Positions 1 through 7,051 are shown, numbered from the stretch's first letter. The stretch is DNA of 10,528 bases from Planctomycetota bacterium (GCA_020425885.1 JAGQRA010000631.1:1-10528); one strand, 5' to 3'. Made by a program: numbers and translations. Notes: generated by a model from the sequence alone, not told the origin.

Positions 1-237
1 CACGGCACCGCGCCGAAGTATGCCGACCAGGACAAGGTCAACCCGGGCTCGGTGATCCTCAGCGCCGAGATGATGTTCCGCTACCTCGGCTGGAACGAAG
101 CCGCCGATCTGATCATCAAGGGCGTCAACGGCGCCATCGGCAGAAAGCAGGTCACCTACGACTTCGCCCGCCTGATGGACGGTGTCGACGCCATCAAGTG
201 CTCGCAGTTCGGCGACGCCGTCATCGCCGCGATGTGA
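1..237 (+). CDS. icd: NADP-dependent isocitrate dehydrogenase, C-terminal fragment (5' end outside window)
   Basis: The reading frame is open from base 1 and ends at TGA 235-237, giving the last 78 residues of a longer protein. The fragment begins [20 protein letters not shown], which I recognise as the C-terminal part of bacterial homodimeric NADP isocitrate dehydrogenase (TCA cycle, cytoplasm, isocitrate to 2-oxoglutarate plus CO2). HGTAPKYA lies in the coenzyme-binding region of that family, and the end (VTYDFARLM ... [13 protein letters not shown]) also has the usual Icd form. The C-terminus looks complete and undamaged although the last 20 bases are duplicated at 5360-5379. Only the fragment is visible, so catalytic residues upstream cannot be checked. 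A long monomeric-type Icd is unlikely given this C-terminal pattern. Confidence 0.93.
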   Translation, partial: HGTAPKYADQDKVNPGSVILSAEMMFRYLGWNEAADLIIKGVNGAIGRKQVTYDFARLMDGVDAIKCSQFGDAVIAAM

Positions 238-238
238 C
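219..238 (+). repeat. Left copy of 20-bp direct repeat at icd 3' end (att-like)
   Basis: The bases CGTCATCGCCGCGATGTGAC encode the last codons and stop of icd and recur exactly at 5360-5379. The two copies bracket the two-gene island. The 3' end of icd is a known integration site in E. coli (phage 21, element e14), where the element restores the end of the gene; that parallel is inference here because no integrase is seen. Confidence 0.8.
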
Positions 239-243
239 GTCCG

Positions 244-351
244 GCGAGCAAAGCAATCGCGACCAAGCTGGCGAACGCGCGCTGCAGGAACATCAGCGCG
301 TGCTCGTCGAGCAGGAATCCGGGGCGAACCACAGCACGGCGCCGCCGGCGA
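244..351 (-). pseudogene. Decayed fragment of a paralogous copy of the 4-TM membrane-protein gene
   Basis: These 108 bases align with 5438-5546, inside the minus-strand 4-TM gene, with about seven substitutions and one missing base, or roughly 93% identity by eye. Read on the minus strand it gives GFLLDEHALMFLQRAFASLV, against GFLLDEHELMFLLRVFASLV in the intact gene. The missing base near 324 shifts the frame. The final codons and stop of the intact gene have no counterpart here: only 14 bases lie between the repeated 16 bases of icd and stop region and the remnant, against about 58 in the intact locus. There is no start codon or upstream two thirds. It is a remnant of a flank duplication, not a gene. 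Confidence 0.8.
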
Positions 352-528
352 GCAGACATCGGCAGTAGCCGGGTAGAACCGAGCCTACGCACTTCAGGGG
401 CGGTTGACGCTTCGGCGCGATCCAGCGTAAGAGGGAGGCGCCTCGGAGATGCGCGTCGGTGGAGTATCGCGCGTGCGGATATGATGTCGATCCATAGTGG
501 GTCAGCCCAGACGGCGCGAGTCTGACGC
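352..528. other. Non-coding stretch upstream of the first island gene
   Basis: I see no convincing gene in these 177 bases. Candidate promoter elements are a TTGACG at 404-409 without a good -10 partner, and a TATGAT at 480-485 (listed separately). Short alternative stems are possible around 501-525 (CAGAC/GTCTG) but are too short to call. Confidence 0.5.
480..485 (+). promoter_or_regulatory. Possible -10 box (TATGAT) for the secreted propeller gene
   Basis: TATGAT matches the housekeeping -10 consensus at five of six positions and lies about 87 bases before the SD-preceded ATG at 572. No good TTGACA-like -35 is found 16-18 bases upstream. Planctomycete promoters are poorly defined, so this is a weak call. 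Confidence 0.25.
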
Positions 529-2979
529 GTGTGCCGAACGTCTACACCGGTAGACAAGGAGACCGCCAAGCATGAAGTACGCTCACCAGCTCACCAGCTC
601 ACCGCGAACGAGCCTGGGTCCAGGTTCTTTCGTAGTGCCCTGAGTGTGGCGACCGCGTTGGGGATCGCGGTTCCAGGGTTGGCCCAGCAGACAGCCAGCC
701 CCGACGACGCCCGGCGTGTCTACGCCGATCACGACTACACGACGACCCCGAACGCGACGACGTTTCATGGCGAGTCGTTCGCCGACATCAAGGTAACTGG
801 CGACCCTCTGTCCTCGTTCGGTCGGAGCTACGTCGTCGGCACGATCGAAGTCGAGACCACCGACCCTTCCTCGTCACCGACGTTCTCGGGGTTTGCCGTT
901 GGCCTTCCAACTACGGGTTGGCCGCCATTCTCGAACAGCCTGCATCAGGTCGGACTCCTGCAATGCAGGGATTCGAGCCAGGCTATTCTCTGGCAGCGGT
1001 TCTTCTACGGCTGGAACGCAACCAATGCTCCACGCTGGACCAATCTGCGCGCCGTCGCCGTGTGGCCGGACGAGGTCGAAGCCGAGGCTCGCGTCGTCAT
1101 CTGCGGCGAGACGTTCGACGAACAGGTGCCACTCGCCCAGAACCTCCCTTCGGCGACGGTGGGTGACCCCACGGGCTTCCTCGCCGTGTTCGACGGTTCC
1201 GGCCTCCTGCTCTGGACCCAGCGTTTCTACGGCCAGAACTTCAATCGCCGCTGTGCCATCACCGATGTCGCCATCCGGGTCGAGCACGACGGCAACGACA
1301 CCTACGATGTCGTCACCTACTGCGGCGTCTCGACCCACGGCAATCCCGGTAGCGGAACGCCGCTCACTCCGGTGAACTGGTTCCCTGCCCCCACGGCACC
1401 TGGCACCGGTTATGTCGGCGCTGCCGGCAACACCAATGCCGGCGCCGGTGCCTGGGACGGCATCGTCGGCCGCGTTCGCTTCAACCGCGCAGGCTCGACG
1501 ACCAGTACGGACTTCCACTCGATCGTCGGCGGCAGTGTGGGCGACGGCCTGTTCGGGCTGGCGCTGCTCGATGAGGATCGCTTCGTCGCCGTCGGCAACA
1601 CGACCTTCGACCCTGCGCATTTCCCGGGCGTCTACGAGGCCTATCCGTTCACGCAGCCCGGCTTGGACAACACTCCGCAGCTCACATGGGACTGGAACAA
1701 CCAGTTCGGTGCGCACCCGTACTACTGCGTCGGCACGGTGATGCTGTTCGACGCGGCCCCAACGCGCCTCAATGGGGATCTCGTTCTCGAGGAGTCGGTG
1801 GCCCTCGGACACATGGGCCCTGAGCTGACGATCGCACGCGACGTCTGGGCTGCGCCCGCGGGCCCGGCAACCGGGGATGTGGACAGCAGCATCTTCGTCG
1901 TCGGTTCGACCACCGACAATTCCGAGAACAACGGCGACCTCCTGGACTCCATCGACGGCGGGCTGCAGCGGGGCGCTCAGCCGTACTACGGTGGCGGCCT
2001 TGTCGATGGCTTCCTCGTGCACGCTATCACCGACACGCAGCTTGTCCTCGACTTCACTCTCGGCACGTTCTACGGCGGCCTCCTCGAAGACGGTCTGACC
2101 GGTGTCTCCGGCTGGCCCGGCATGCCGTTCGATTGTGCCGTGACCGGCTTCACCGAGATCGAGACCGGCAACATCGACCTCGTGGCCGCGAGTTACCACG
2201 AGATCACCGGGCTACTCGCGCGCCAGGACATCGTCGGCAGCAATCTCCCGGACCTGCCGTCGAGCGCCGCGCCTCGCAACGCCATGCTTGCAACGAGCAA
2301 CTTCGCCTACCTTCCGGCCTTGGGTGGACCGAACGGTGGCGGGATCGGCGTCGATGCGCTCATGCGCGCCACCATCATCGGCGCGACCCCGACCTGGGCC
2401 ACATCGACTTTCCCGGTCTGGGGTGGCGGCGATGTCCCGATGGACGGCTTGGATGCCGTGCGCGTCGTCTACGACTTGCTGCCGGAGGGCGTCTGGCGCA
2501 CCGACGGCACCGGCACGCGAGCCGCAGCGTTCGGCTCGGTGCCGCAGCCATCGGGTTACTACGGCGGCACGACACCGTCCGCATGCCTGGACACGTTCGG
2601 CCGGTTGCCGGGCGAGCCAGCGCCTGAACTGCAGCGAATCTGGATCGACTACCAGGGACCACATCCCACCGTCGGCGTCAACAATGCCAGCATCCGACTG
2701 TCGGGGGTGTCGCTCGACCCCAATCAGTACACCTTGGGAGTGATCCAATACGGATTCCCGGCGACCCCTTGGCCCCCGGGTGCGACGGTCGAGGTATGGG
2801 CCTATCAGAACCCGACGGTGCTCTGCCAGGGCTACGGCTGCAGCCTGATCTGGCCGCTGTCGCCCCTTCCGGGGGGGCCATCGGAGTTCACCCTGCAGGG
2901 AGTGTTCCTTCTGCAGTCGCCCCTGAACTGCGACCCGAACGCGACGATCGCGAGCCCCGGGCTCATCATCAGCTACTGA
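529..2979 (+). CDS. Large secreted SBBP-like beta-propeller protein; start codon uncertain (frame issue at 5' end)
   Basis: The open frame runs from GTG 529 to TGA 2977-2979 (816 residues). Residues 31-52 form a signal peptide (SRFFRSALSVATALGIAVPGLA, cleaved before QQ), so the protein is exported. The mature part has degenerate units of the type 'DGfl..f...G....t..yGG...D.l..v......f.v.G.T', for example near residues 215-265, 310-360, 400-465 and 490-540. This resembles SBBP-type beta-propeller blades in planctomycete secreted proteins. No catalytic motif is evident. The last ~110 residues (from PELQRIWIDYQGP) look like a separate beta-sandwich-like domain. GTG 529 has no Shine-Dalgarno. The good RBS and ATG at 572 are in another frame, ending at a stop near 642-644, because of the 8-bp repeat at 581-603. 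Without one repeat unit the product would start MKYAHQLTANEPGSRFFRSA. It may therefore be phase-variable or recently frameshifted. Function is unknown; adhesion or surface binding is a guess. Confidence 0.75.
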   Translation: MCRTSTPVDKETAKHEVRSPAHQLTANEPGSRFFRSALSVATALGIAVPGLAQQTASPDDARRVYADHDYTTTPNATTFHGESFADIKVTGDPLSSFGRSYVVGTIEVETTDPSSSPTFSGFAVGLPTTGWPPFSNSLHQVGLLQCRDSSQAILWQRFFYGWNATNAPRWTNLRAVAVWPDEVEAEARVVICGETFDEQVPLAQNLPSATVGDPTGFLAVFDGSGLLLWTQRFYGQNFNRRCAITDVAIRVEHDGNDTYDVVTYCGVSTHGNPGSGTPLTPVNWFPAPTAPGTGYVGAAGNTNAGAGAWDGIVGRVRFNRAGSTTSTDFHSIVGGSVGDGLFGLALLDEDRFVAVGNTTFDPAHFPGVYEAYPFTQPGLDNTPQLTWDWNNQFGAHPYYCVGTVMLFDAAPTRLNGDLVLEESVALGHMGPELTIARDVWAAPAGPATGDVDSSIFVVGSTTDNSENNGDLLDSIDGGLQRGAQPYYGGGLVDGFLVHAITDTQLVLDFTLGTFYGGLLEDGLTGVSGWPGMPFDCAVTGFTEIETGNIDLVAASYHEITGLLARQDIVGSNLPDLPSSAAPRNAMLATSNFAYLPALGGPNGGGIGVDALMRATIIGATPTWATSTFPVWGGGDVPMDGLDAVRVVYDLLPEGVWRTDGTGTRAAAFGSVPQPSGYYGGTTPSACLDTFGRLPGEPAPELQRIWIDYQGPHPTVGVNNASIRLSGVSLDPNQYTLGVIQYGFPATPWPPGATVEVWAYQNPTVLCQGYGCSLIWPLSPLPGGPSEFTLQGVFLLQSPLNCDPNATIASPGLIISY
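540..561 (+). promoter_or_regulatory. Inverted repeat abutting a strong Shine-Dalgarno
   Basis: A perfect 6-bp inverted repeat (GTCTAC, 4-base loop, GTAGAC; 540-555) is followed at once by AAGGAG (556-561). Ten bases later comes ATG 572-574. This is the only good ribosome-binding site near the start of the propeller gene and argues that translation begins at 572, not at the GTG at 529. The small hairpin could act as an operator or a stand-by element at the RBS; that role is inferred. Confidence 0.5.
581..603 (+). repeat. 8-bp tandem repeat (GCTCACCA, 2.9 copies) between start codon and signal peptide
   Basis: GCTCACCA occurs at 581-588 and 589-596, followed by GCTCACC at 597-603. The repeat lies 9 bases after the SD-preceded ATG (572). 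An 8-bp unit changes the frame with each gain or loss. With 2.9 copies the ATG reads into a stop after about 23 codons; with 1.9 copies it reads straight into the signal peptide and the full protein. This is the layout of a slipped-strand contingency locus, although the copy number is low. Confidence 0.7.
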
Positions 2980-2986
2980 TTCACGG

Positions 2987-3014
2987 CGCCCCCCTGGCCG
3001 TGGTCAGGGGGGCG
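2987..3014 (+). terminator. GC-rich hairpin between the two secreted-protein genes
   Basis: A perfect 10-bp inverted repeat (CGCCCCCCTG at 2987-2996, CAGGGGGGCG at 3005-3014) with an 8-base loop starts 7 bases after the stop codon of the propeller gene. No T-tract follows, so it is either a terminator of the U-less kind, a 3' RNA-stabilising hairpin, or a partial attenuator between the two genes. Confidence 0.5.
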
Positions 3015-3065
3015 TGCCCGACGTCGAATCCACACCGACATCCACGACCGACCGGCAGGCCAACC

Positions 3066-5303
3066 ATGACTACTTCGCGTTTCGGCCTTCTTCCTTCCCC
3101 GCCTCTCACCTCGGCGTTCGTGCGGCTCGGAGTCGCTGTTGCTCTCCTGTCCTGCGCCCTCTCCCAGAGTCCTTCGAGCCTCGTCGGCTACTCGGGCTAC
3201 GGCTACGACACCGAGGCAGCCGAGGGCACGATTCTGCAAGTCGCGGCAGCCATTAATGTCACCGGGGTACGCCGCGCCGATGGCCGCGTGTTCTGCTACG
3301 GCTCCGCCTCGATCTCGGATCCACCGTTGCCGCCGCCGGGCCTCCACTACATCGACATCGACGTCGGCGGGACCATCGCTGGCGGCATCCTCTCGGACGG
3401 GTCGCTCGTGCGCTGGGCATGGGAGGAGTGGGTCCAAAACCAACCGTTGCCACCCCTGCCGCCGGGCGTCGTCTACACCGATGTCGCGACTGGCGGCTGC
3501 TACATCGTGCTGCGCTCGGACGGCTGGATCACGATTGCCGGCAATGTTGCGTTCAACCAGGACGTCATCCCCGCTCTGCCTCCCGGGACGAGCTACACAA
3601 AGGTCGAGGGTGGCGGCGGCCACGTCCTTGCCCTGCGCTCCGACGGCGAACTGATCGCATGGGGCTGGAACGACGTCGGTCAATGCAGCGTGCCGGCGTT
3701 GCCCCCGGGAGTCCGCTACGTCGAAGCACTGGCCGGCTACAAGCACAGCGTGGCGCTGCGCTCGGACGGGGAGGTGGTCGCCTTCGGTGACAACAGCTCG
3801 GGTCAGTGCAACGTGCCGGCGCTGCCGTTGGGTCTCGACTACACCGCGGTCGCAGCCGGCCGCTACCACACTCTCGCGCTACGCTCAGACGGTCAGCTCG
3901 TCGGCTGGGGCTCGAACCCAATCATCAACGGGCTCGGGCTGACTACGGCCCCAGCGCTGCCGCCTGGAGCTTCGATCGTCCGGATCGCGGCGGGCTGGGG
4001 TCATTCGGTGGCGCTGTTGTCGAATGGCAGGGTGCTGGGCTGGGGGCTGGGGTACGCCGCTCACTTGCCAATGCTGCCGCGAGGCGAGCGCTGGGTGCAG
4101 TTCGACCTCGGCGACTACCACACTTTGGGCGTCCGATCCGATGGCGAAGTCGTCGGCTTCGGGGCGAACAGCTCCGGTCAGTGCGATGCGCCGCCGCTGC
4201 CGCCCGGCGTTCGCTACGACCAGGTCTCAGCCGGCTATCAGCACAGCGCCGCGCTGCGCTCCGACGGACAGGTCGTCTGCTTCGGTGACAACACCTTCGG
4301 CCGCTGCAACGTTCCAGCGCCACTGCCTGGTCTGACATACACACAGGTAGCGGTCTCGGATTCGCATTCGGTGGCGCTCTTGTCCGATGGCACAGCCGTT
4401 GGCTGGGGCGAGAACTCGTACGGCCAGTGCAACCCTCCGGCGCCGCCCCCCGGTACCCGCTATGTGGCGGTCGACGTTGCCCACTTCCGCACGATGCTGC
4501 TGCGCTCGGATGGCGAGATCACACTGGCTGGCCTGTACCTTTCGCCTTCGAACGCGCCCGAGGGGCAGATCCCGCTGTTGCCACCAGGGACGGAATACGT
4601 CGAGATCGCGGCCGGCCAAGGCGCGGCTGCAGCCCGCCGCACCGACGGCGAGGTCCTAATGTGGCCGACATCGTCGATCCGCCGACCGCTGCCGGCATTG
4701 CCCTGGGGTGTGTACTACGTCGAAATCGACGGCAGCATGGATCTCCACATTGCCAGGCGCTCCGACGGCCTCATCGAGTACGCGAGCCGGGGTGTCATCG
4801 ACCCGCGGTATCAGCCACCAGAAGCCCCACCGCTCGCCCCCGGTACGAGCTACGTCGAGATCGCATCCAACCTCAACCAGTTCGGCGGCGCCCGCGTCGG
4901 CCCGACGTCGACCTACGTCTCGTTCGCCCACGGCTGCGCCGGCAGTCGCCAGGCTGCACGCCTGGTACCGATGGACACCCCGCGTATCGGCAAGGCCCAC
5001 GTCGTCCACGTCCTCGACCTGCCGCACGACATCGCCATCATGGCTTTCGGCTGGAACCGCACCCAACCGTTCGCACTCGACCCGTACGGCATGCCCGGCT
5101 GCGCCTCGCACGTCACCATCGACGCCGCCTTCGTGATCATGGGCCAGCACGGCTGGGCGGAGTGCAGCCTGCCGATCCCCGACAACCCGATCCTCGTCGG
5201 CCTGCACTTCTTCCACCAGGCCTTCGTTCCCGACGCCGCGGCCGGCAATCCCATGCGTGCGGTCGTCTCCGACGCCGCGGAAGGCATCATCGGACACTGG
5301 TGA
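3066..5303 (+). CDS. Secreted RCC1-repeat beta-propeller protein with planctomycete-type C-terminal domain
   Basis: ATG 3066 is chosen because it is followed by a signal peptide (about residues 1-33, hydrophobic core VRLGVAVALLSCALS, cut before or near QSPSS). The frame is open further upstream to a TTG at 2769, but that part overlaps the previous gene and has no signal. The product is 745 residues. Residues ~55-592 hold 13 units of about 41 residues plus a partial 14th. Each has the RCC1 pattern 'yv.vaaG..HsvaLrsDGev.gfGdns.GQcnvPalPpG', with the PPG-type turn at nearly every unit boundary. Residues ~615-745 form a C-terminal domain (GCAGSRQA ... PRIGKAHVV ... GMPGCASHVTID ... IPDNPILVGLHFFHQAF ... 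IIGHW) seen at the end of many planctomycete secreted proteins. No enzyme motif is visible; bacterial RCC1/BLIP-II-like propellers are usually binding modules, so a surface or extracellular ligand-binding role is inferred. No strong Shine-Dalgarno precedes the ATG. Confidence 0.88.
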   Translation: MTTSRFGLLPSPPLTSAFVRLGVAVALLSCALSQSPSSLVGYSGYGYDTEAAEGTILQVAAAINVTGVRRADGRVFCYGSASISDPPLPPPGLHYIDIDVGGTIAGGILSDGSLVRWAWEEWVQNQPLPPLPPGVVYTDVATGGCYIVLRSDGWITIAGNVAFNQDVIPALPPGTSYTKVEGGGGHVLALRSDGELIAWGWNDVGQCSVPALPPGVRYVEALAGYKHSVALRSDGEVVAFGDNSSGQCNVPALPLGLDYTAVAAGRYHTLALRSDGQLVGWGSNPIINGLGLTTAPALPPGASIVRIAAGWGHSVALLSNGRVLGWGLGYAAHLPMLPRGERWVQFDLGDYHTLGVRSDGEVVGFGANSSGQCDAPPLPPGVRYDQVSAGYQHSAALRSDGQVVCFGDNTFGRCNVPAPLPGLTYTQVAVSDSHSVALLSDGTAVGWGENSYGQCNPPAPPPGTRYVAVDVAHFRTMLLRSDGEITLAGLYLSPSNAPEGQIPLLPPGTEYVEIAAGQGAAAARRTDGEVLMWPTSSIRRPLPALPWGVYYVEIDGSMDLHIARRSDGLIEYASRGVIDPRYQPPEAPPLAPGTSYVEIASNLNQFGGARVGPTSTYVSFAHGCAGSRQAARLVPMDTPRIGKAHVVHVLDLPHDIAIMAFGWNRTQPFALDPYGMPGCASHVTIDAAFVIMGQHGWAECSLPIPDNPILVGLHFFHQAFVPDAAAGNPMRAVVSDAAEGIIGHW
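3228..4841 (+). repeat. Array of 13 RCC1-type coding repeats
   Basis: Thirteen consecutive units of about 40-45 codons, each with an '[A/L]RSDGxxxxxG' core and ending in a proline-rich 'LPPG'-like turn, are followed by a half unit (TSYVEIAS). The best-conserved units are 4, 5, 8, 9 and 10 (GQC.VP segments). Units 1-3 and 11-13 are degenerate. DNA copies have diverged, so the array is old and not recently amplified. Confidence 0.85.
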
Positions 5304-5324
5304 GTCGCCGGCCCTGCGGCTGAC
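5304..5324 (+). terminator. Short hairpin directly after the RCC1 gene
   Basis: GTCGCCG (5304-5310), a 6-base loop and CGGCTGAC (5317-5324) can form a 7-bp stem with one bulged base immediately after the TGA. There is no T-tract. It may end island transcription before the convergent membrane-protein gene. Confidence 0.35.
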
Positions 5325-5359
5325 GCAACGACGCGGCAGGTCCTCGACCATGCCAAGCG

Positions 5360-5379
5360 CGTCATCGCCGCGATGTGAC
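5360..5379 (+). repeat. Right copy of 20-bp icd-end repeat (att-like remnant)
   Basis: This is an exact copy of 219-238: the last codons and TGA of icd, without the rest of the gene. It stands 3 bases before the stop codon of the minus-strand 4-TM gene. In the ancestral arrangement icd and the 4-TM gene would meet tail to tail here with a 4-bp gap between stop codons. It marks the right edge of the island. Confidence 0.8.
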
Positions 5380-5382
5380 CGG

Positions 5383-5832
5383 CTAAGGCACGTTCCCCGG
5401 CTCCGGCTTCGTCAGCGCATAGAGCGTGCGCCAGACCGCGAGCACCGCAATCGCGACCAGGCTGGCGAACACACGCAGCAGGAACATCAGCTCGTGCTCG
5501 TCGAGCAGGAATCCGGGGACGAACCACAGCACGGCGCCGCCGGCGAACATGAGCCAGCGGCCGCGGCCGAACAGCCAATCGGCGCGCGACAACAACGGGA
5601 TGCCGAGGCACAGCCAGGCGATGCCCATGCCGACGAGCTCGTGCGGGCCGCCGACGCCCGGTGCGGCATAGGGTTCGTCGGGCGCGCTGACGAACAGGAA
5701 CACGGCCCACGCGACCGCCGCCGCGCCGCCGAGCCAGGCGATCCGGCGCAACGTCCACAGCGCGACTCGGACGACGCGACCGAGCGTCTCGATCTCGGGC
5801 TCGCGAGGAGCGGGCAACGGCGTCGTCGTCAC
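5383..5832 (-). CDS. Small four-helix integral membrane protein of unknown function
   Basis: The GTG start at 5832-5830 gives 149 residues, ending at TAG 5385-5383. Reading further upstream would overlap the SGNH gene, so the GTG is preferred, although no Shine-Dalgarno is evident. Hydrophobic segments are at about residues 32-49 (AWLGGAAAVAWAVFLFV), 66-82 (VGMGIAWLCLGIPLL), 93-110 (WLMFAGGAVLWFVPGFLL) and 115-140 (LMFLLRVFASLVAIAVLAVW). They are separated by short charged or Gly/Pro loops (SAPDEPYAAPGVGGPHE, RADWLFGRGR, DEHE). I do not recognise the family. It follows the SGNH hydrolase by 49 bases on the same strand, so the two are probably cotranscribed. A decayed copy of its 3' part lies at 244-351. 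Confidence 0.75.
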   Translation of the reverse strand: MTTTPLPAPREPEIETLGRVVRVALWTLRRIAWLGGAAAVAWAVFLFVSAPDEPYAAPGVGGPHELVGMGIAWLCLGIPLLSRADWLFGRGRWLMFAGGAVLWFVPGFLLDEHELMFLLRVFASLVAIAVLAVWRTLYALTKPEPGNVP

Positions 5833-5844
5833 AGCCGGATGATA

Positions 5845-5861
5845 GGCCCGTCGACCGGGCC
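5845..5861 (-). terminator. 6-bp GC hairpin between the SGNH and 4-TM genes
   Basis: GGCCCG (5845-5850), a TCGAC loop and CGGGCC (5856-5861) form a perfect 6-bp stem about 20 bases downstream of the hydrolase stop on the minus strand. No T-tract follows. It could reduce read-through into the 4-TM gene or occlude its GTG region, but it is short. Confidence 0.25.
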
Positions 5862-5881
5862 GGGAAGGCGTGACCTGCCGA

Positions 5882-7036
5882 CTACAGCCGCGCCTCGATC
5901 TCCGGCAGCATCCACGCCGCGACCTTGCGGCAGCCGGCGACGCTGAAGTGCCAGTCCAGCGGCAGGAACAGCGGCTTGCGATCGGGCTCGGCGAGGAAGC
6001 GCTCGGCCAGATCGACGACTTCGATGCCCTGCGCGGCGAACAGCCGCCGCAGACGGTCGTGGCCACGGCCGCGCTCGTGCAATGCGGGGTCGAGCTTGTA
6101 CGCCTTCAGCAGTTCGCCATAGTCCTTGAGCGCGACCTCGTGCCCGGGCAGCAACACCACCAGCGTCGGCAGGCCTTCGGCGGCCTTCGCGAACCGACCG
6201 AAGTAATCGGTCAGCACCGCCTCGACGTTGGCGATGTACGGCGCTTCGGCGTCACGGCTCGGATCGCGATCGAGGAACAGGGCTTCATCGGGACGGAACT
6301 TGATGCCCGGCGCATGGGTCTGCAGCGCCTGCATCACGATGTCGTCGAGGTTGCGTTTGGCGAACAGACGCTCACCGTAGTTCCACACCCGCGAGCTCAT
6401 CAACATGCGGAACCGCCATGACTCCTTGAGGTGCGTCGTGCCGGAGATCATGAGCCAGCCGTCGTAGACGCTGAGCGGATCCATGATCGAGTCGAGCACG
6501 TCGTTGCCGACGTACATCACCGCGACGACGACATCCGGATCGAAGGTCGGGCGATGGCGATCGAGGGTGTAGCTCCATTCACGCGGCCCGGTGCCGAACA
6601 TGCCGGCGTTGCCGACCGTCACGTCGTAGCCCTTCTTGCGCAACGCCTGCTGCAGGCAGGCCGGCACGGTCTGATCGTCCTTGACCCCCTGACCCCAGAT
6701 GTAGGAATCGCCGAGCACGAGCACCCGCTTCTCGCCGGGCGCCCGCGCGCCGACCTCGGGCCCGCGCAGCCCGAGCGCGTTCATGTGCACGGGAACGGGA
6801 CGGTTCTCGACGATCTGGGCGCCGGTCCAGCCCGGCGTCGTCTCGATGCGACCCTGGCCGTCGAGACGGTAGAAGCCGCGCACGTCCTCGAGCGGCGCGT
6901 GCAGGGGATCCCAGATCCGCAACGCGATCTCGAGCAGGAGCAGGGCGACGACGAGCCCGACGAACAACGCGGTGAGTCCGAACAGCAGACGGCGGCCGCG
7001 GCGCCGCGAAGGTCGAGGGCTGGGAGGCTGAGCCAT
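5882..7036 (-). CDS. Membrane-anchored SGNH/GDSL-type hydrolase
   Basis: ATG 7036-7034 gives 384 residues. It is preceded by AGGA five bases upstream and is the first Met before the membrane anchor; the frame extends to 7135 but that part is translated remnant repeat. Residues ~16-40 (RLLFGLTALFVGLVVALLLLEIAL after an Arg-rich start) form one N-terminal helix, so the catalytic domain faces the periplasm. SGNH blocks are clear: GDSY at 109-112 with Ser111 as nucleophile; GNAGMFG around Gly145; VGND at 176-179 with Asn178; and DWH at 361-363 with Asp361 and His363. The family cleaves ester bonds (lipids, acyl or acetyl groups on polysaccharides); the substrate here is unknown. It is the usual length for planctomycete anchored SGNH proteins. 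It lies just downstream of a remnant of the sigma-fusion gene's end (stop 11 bases before this ATG), so the two were probably one operon before the ATPase segment entered. Confidence 0.9.
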   Translation of the reverse strand: MAQPPSPRPSRRRGRRLLFGLTALFVGLVVALLLLEIALRIWDPLHAPLEDVRGFYRLDGQGRIETTPGWTGAQIVENRPVPVHMNALGLRGPEVGARAPGEKRVLVLGDSYIWGQGVKDDQTVPACLQQALRKKGYDVTVGNAGMFGTGPREWSYTLDRHRPTFDPDVVVAVMYVGNDVLDSIMDPLSVYDGWLMISGTTHLKESWRFRMLMSSRVWNYGERLFAKRNLDDIVMQALQTHAPGIKFRPDEALFLDRDPSRDAEAPYIANVEAVLTDYFGRFAKAAEGLPTLVVLLPGHEVALKDYGELLKAYKLDPALHERGRGHDRLRRLFAAQGIEVVDLAERFLAEPDRKPLFLPLDWHFSVAGCRKVAAWMLPEIEARL

Positions 7037-7051
7037 CGGGATCCTGGTTAG

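Noticed and set aside
156..569. Minus-strand 137-codon frame over the icd end and upstream region
   Set aside because: Only its middle resembles the 4-TM protein. The rest is antisense to icd and to intergenic DNA and the match breaks at a missing base, so it was called a pseudogene fragment at 244-351.
874..2199. Long minus-strand open frame (441 codons) opposite the secreted propeller gene
   Set aside because: It has no recognisable domain or signal. It mirrors the codon structure of the plus-strand gene, which has a signal peptide and domain-like repeats. GC-rich antisense shadow.
2769..3065. Upstream extension of the RCC1 gene to a TTG start
   Set aside because: It would overlap 211 bases of the preceding gene and bury the signal peptide 100 residues inside the protein; ATG 3066 fits an exported protein.
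4427..5323. Long Arg/Pro-rich plus-strand frame within the RCC1 gene
   Set aside because: Its composition is typical of an out-of-frame reading of GC-rich DNA, and it lies entirely on a gene with clear repeats in another frame.
5304..5382. A second small gene ending in VIAAM before the 4-TM gene
   Set aside because: Only the last 20 bp match icd. The bases before them (LDHAKR...) show no Icd similarity and no start signal, so it is a boundary repeat, not a gene.
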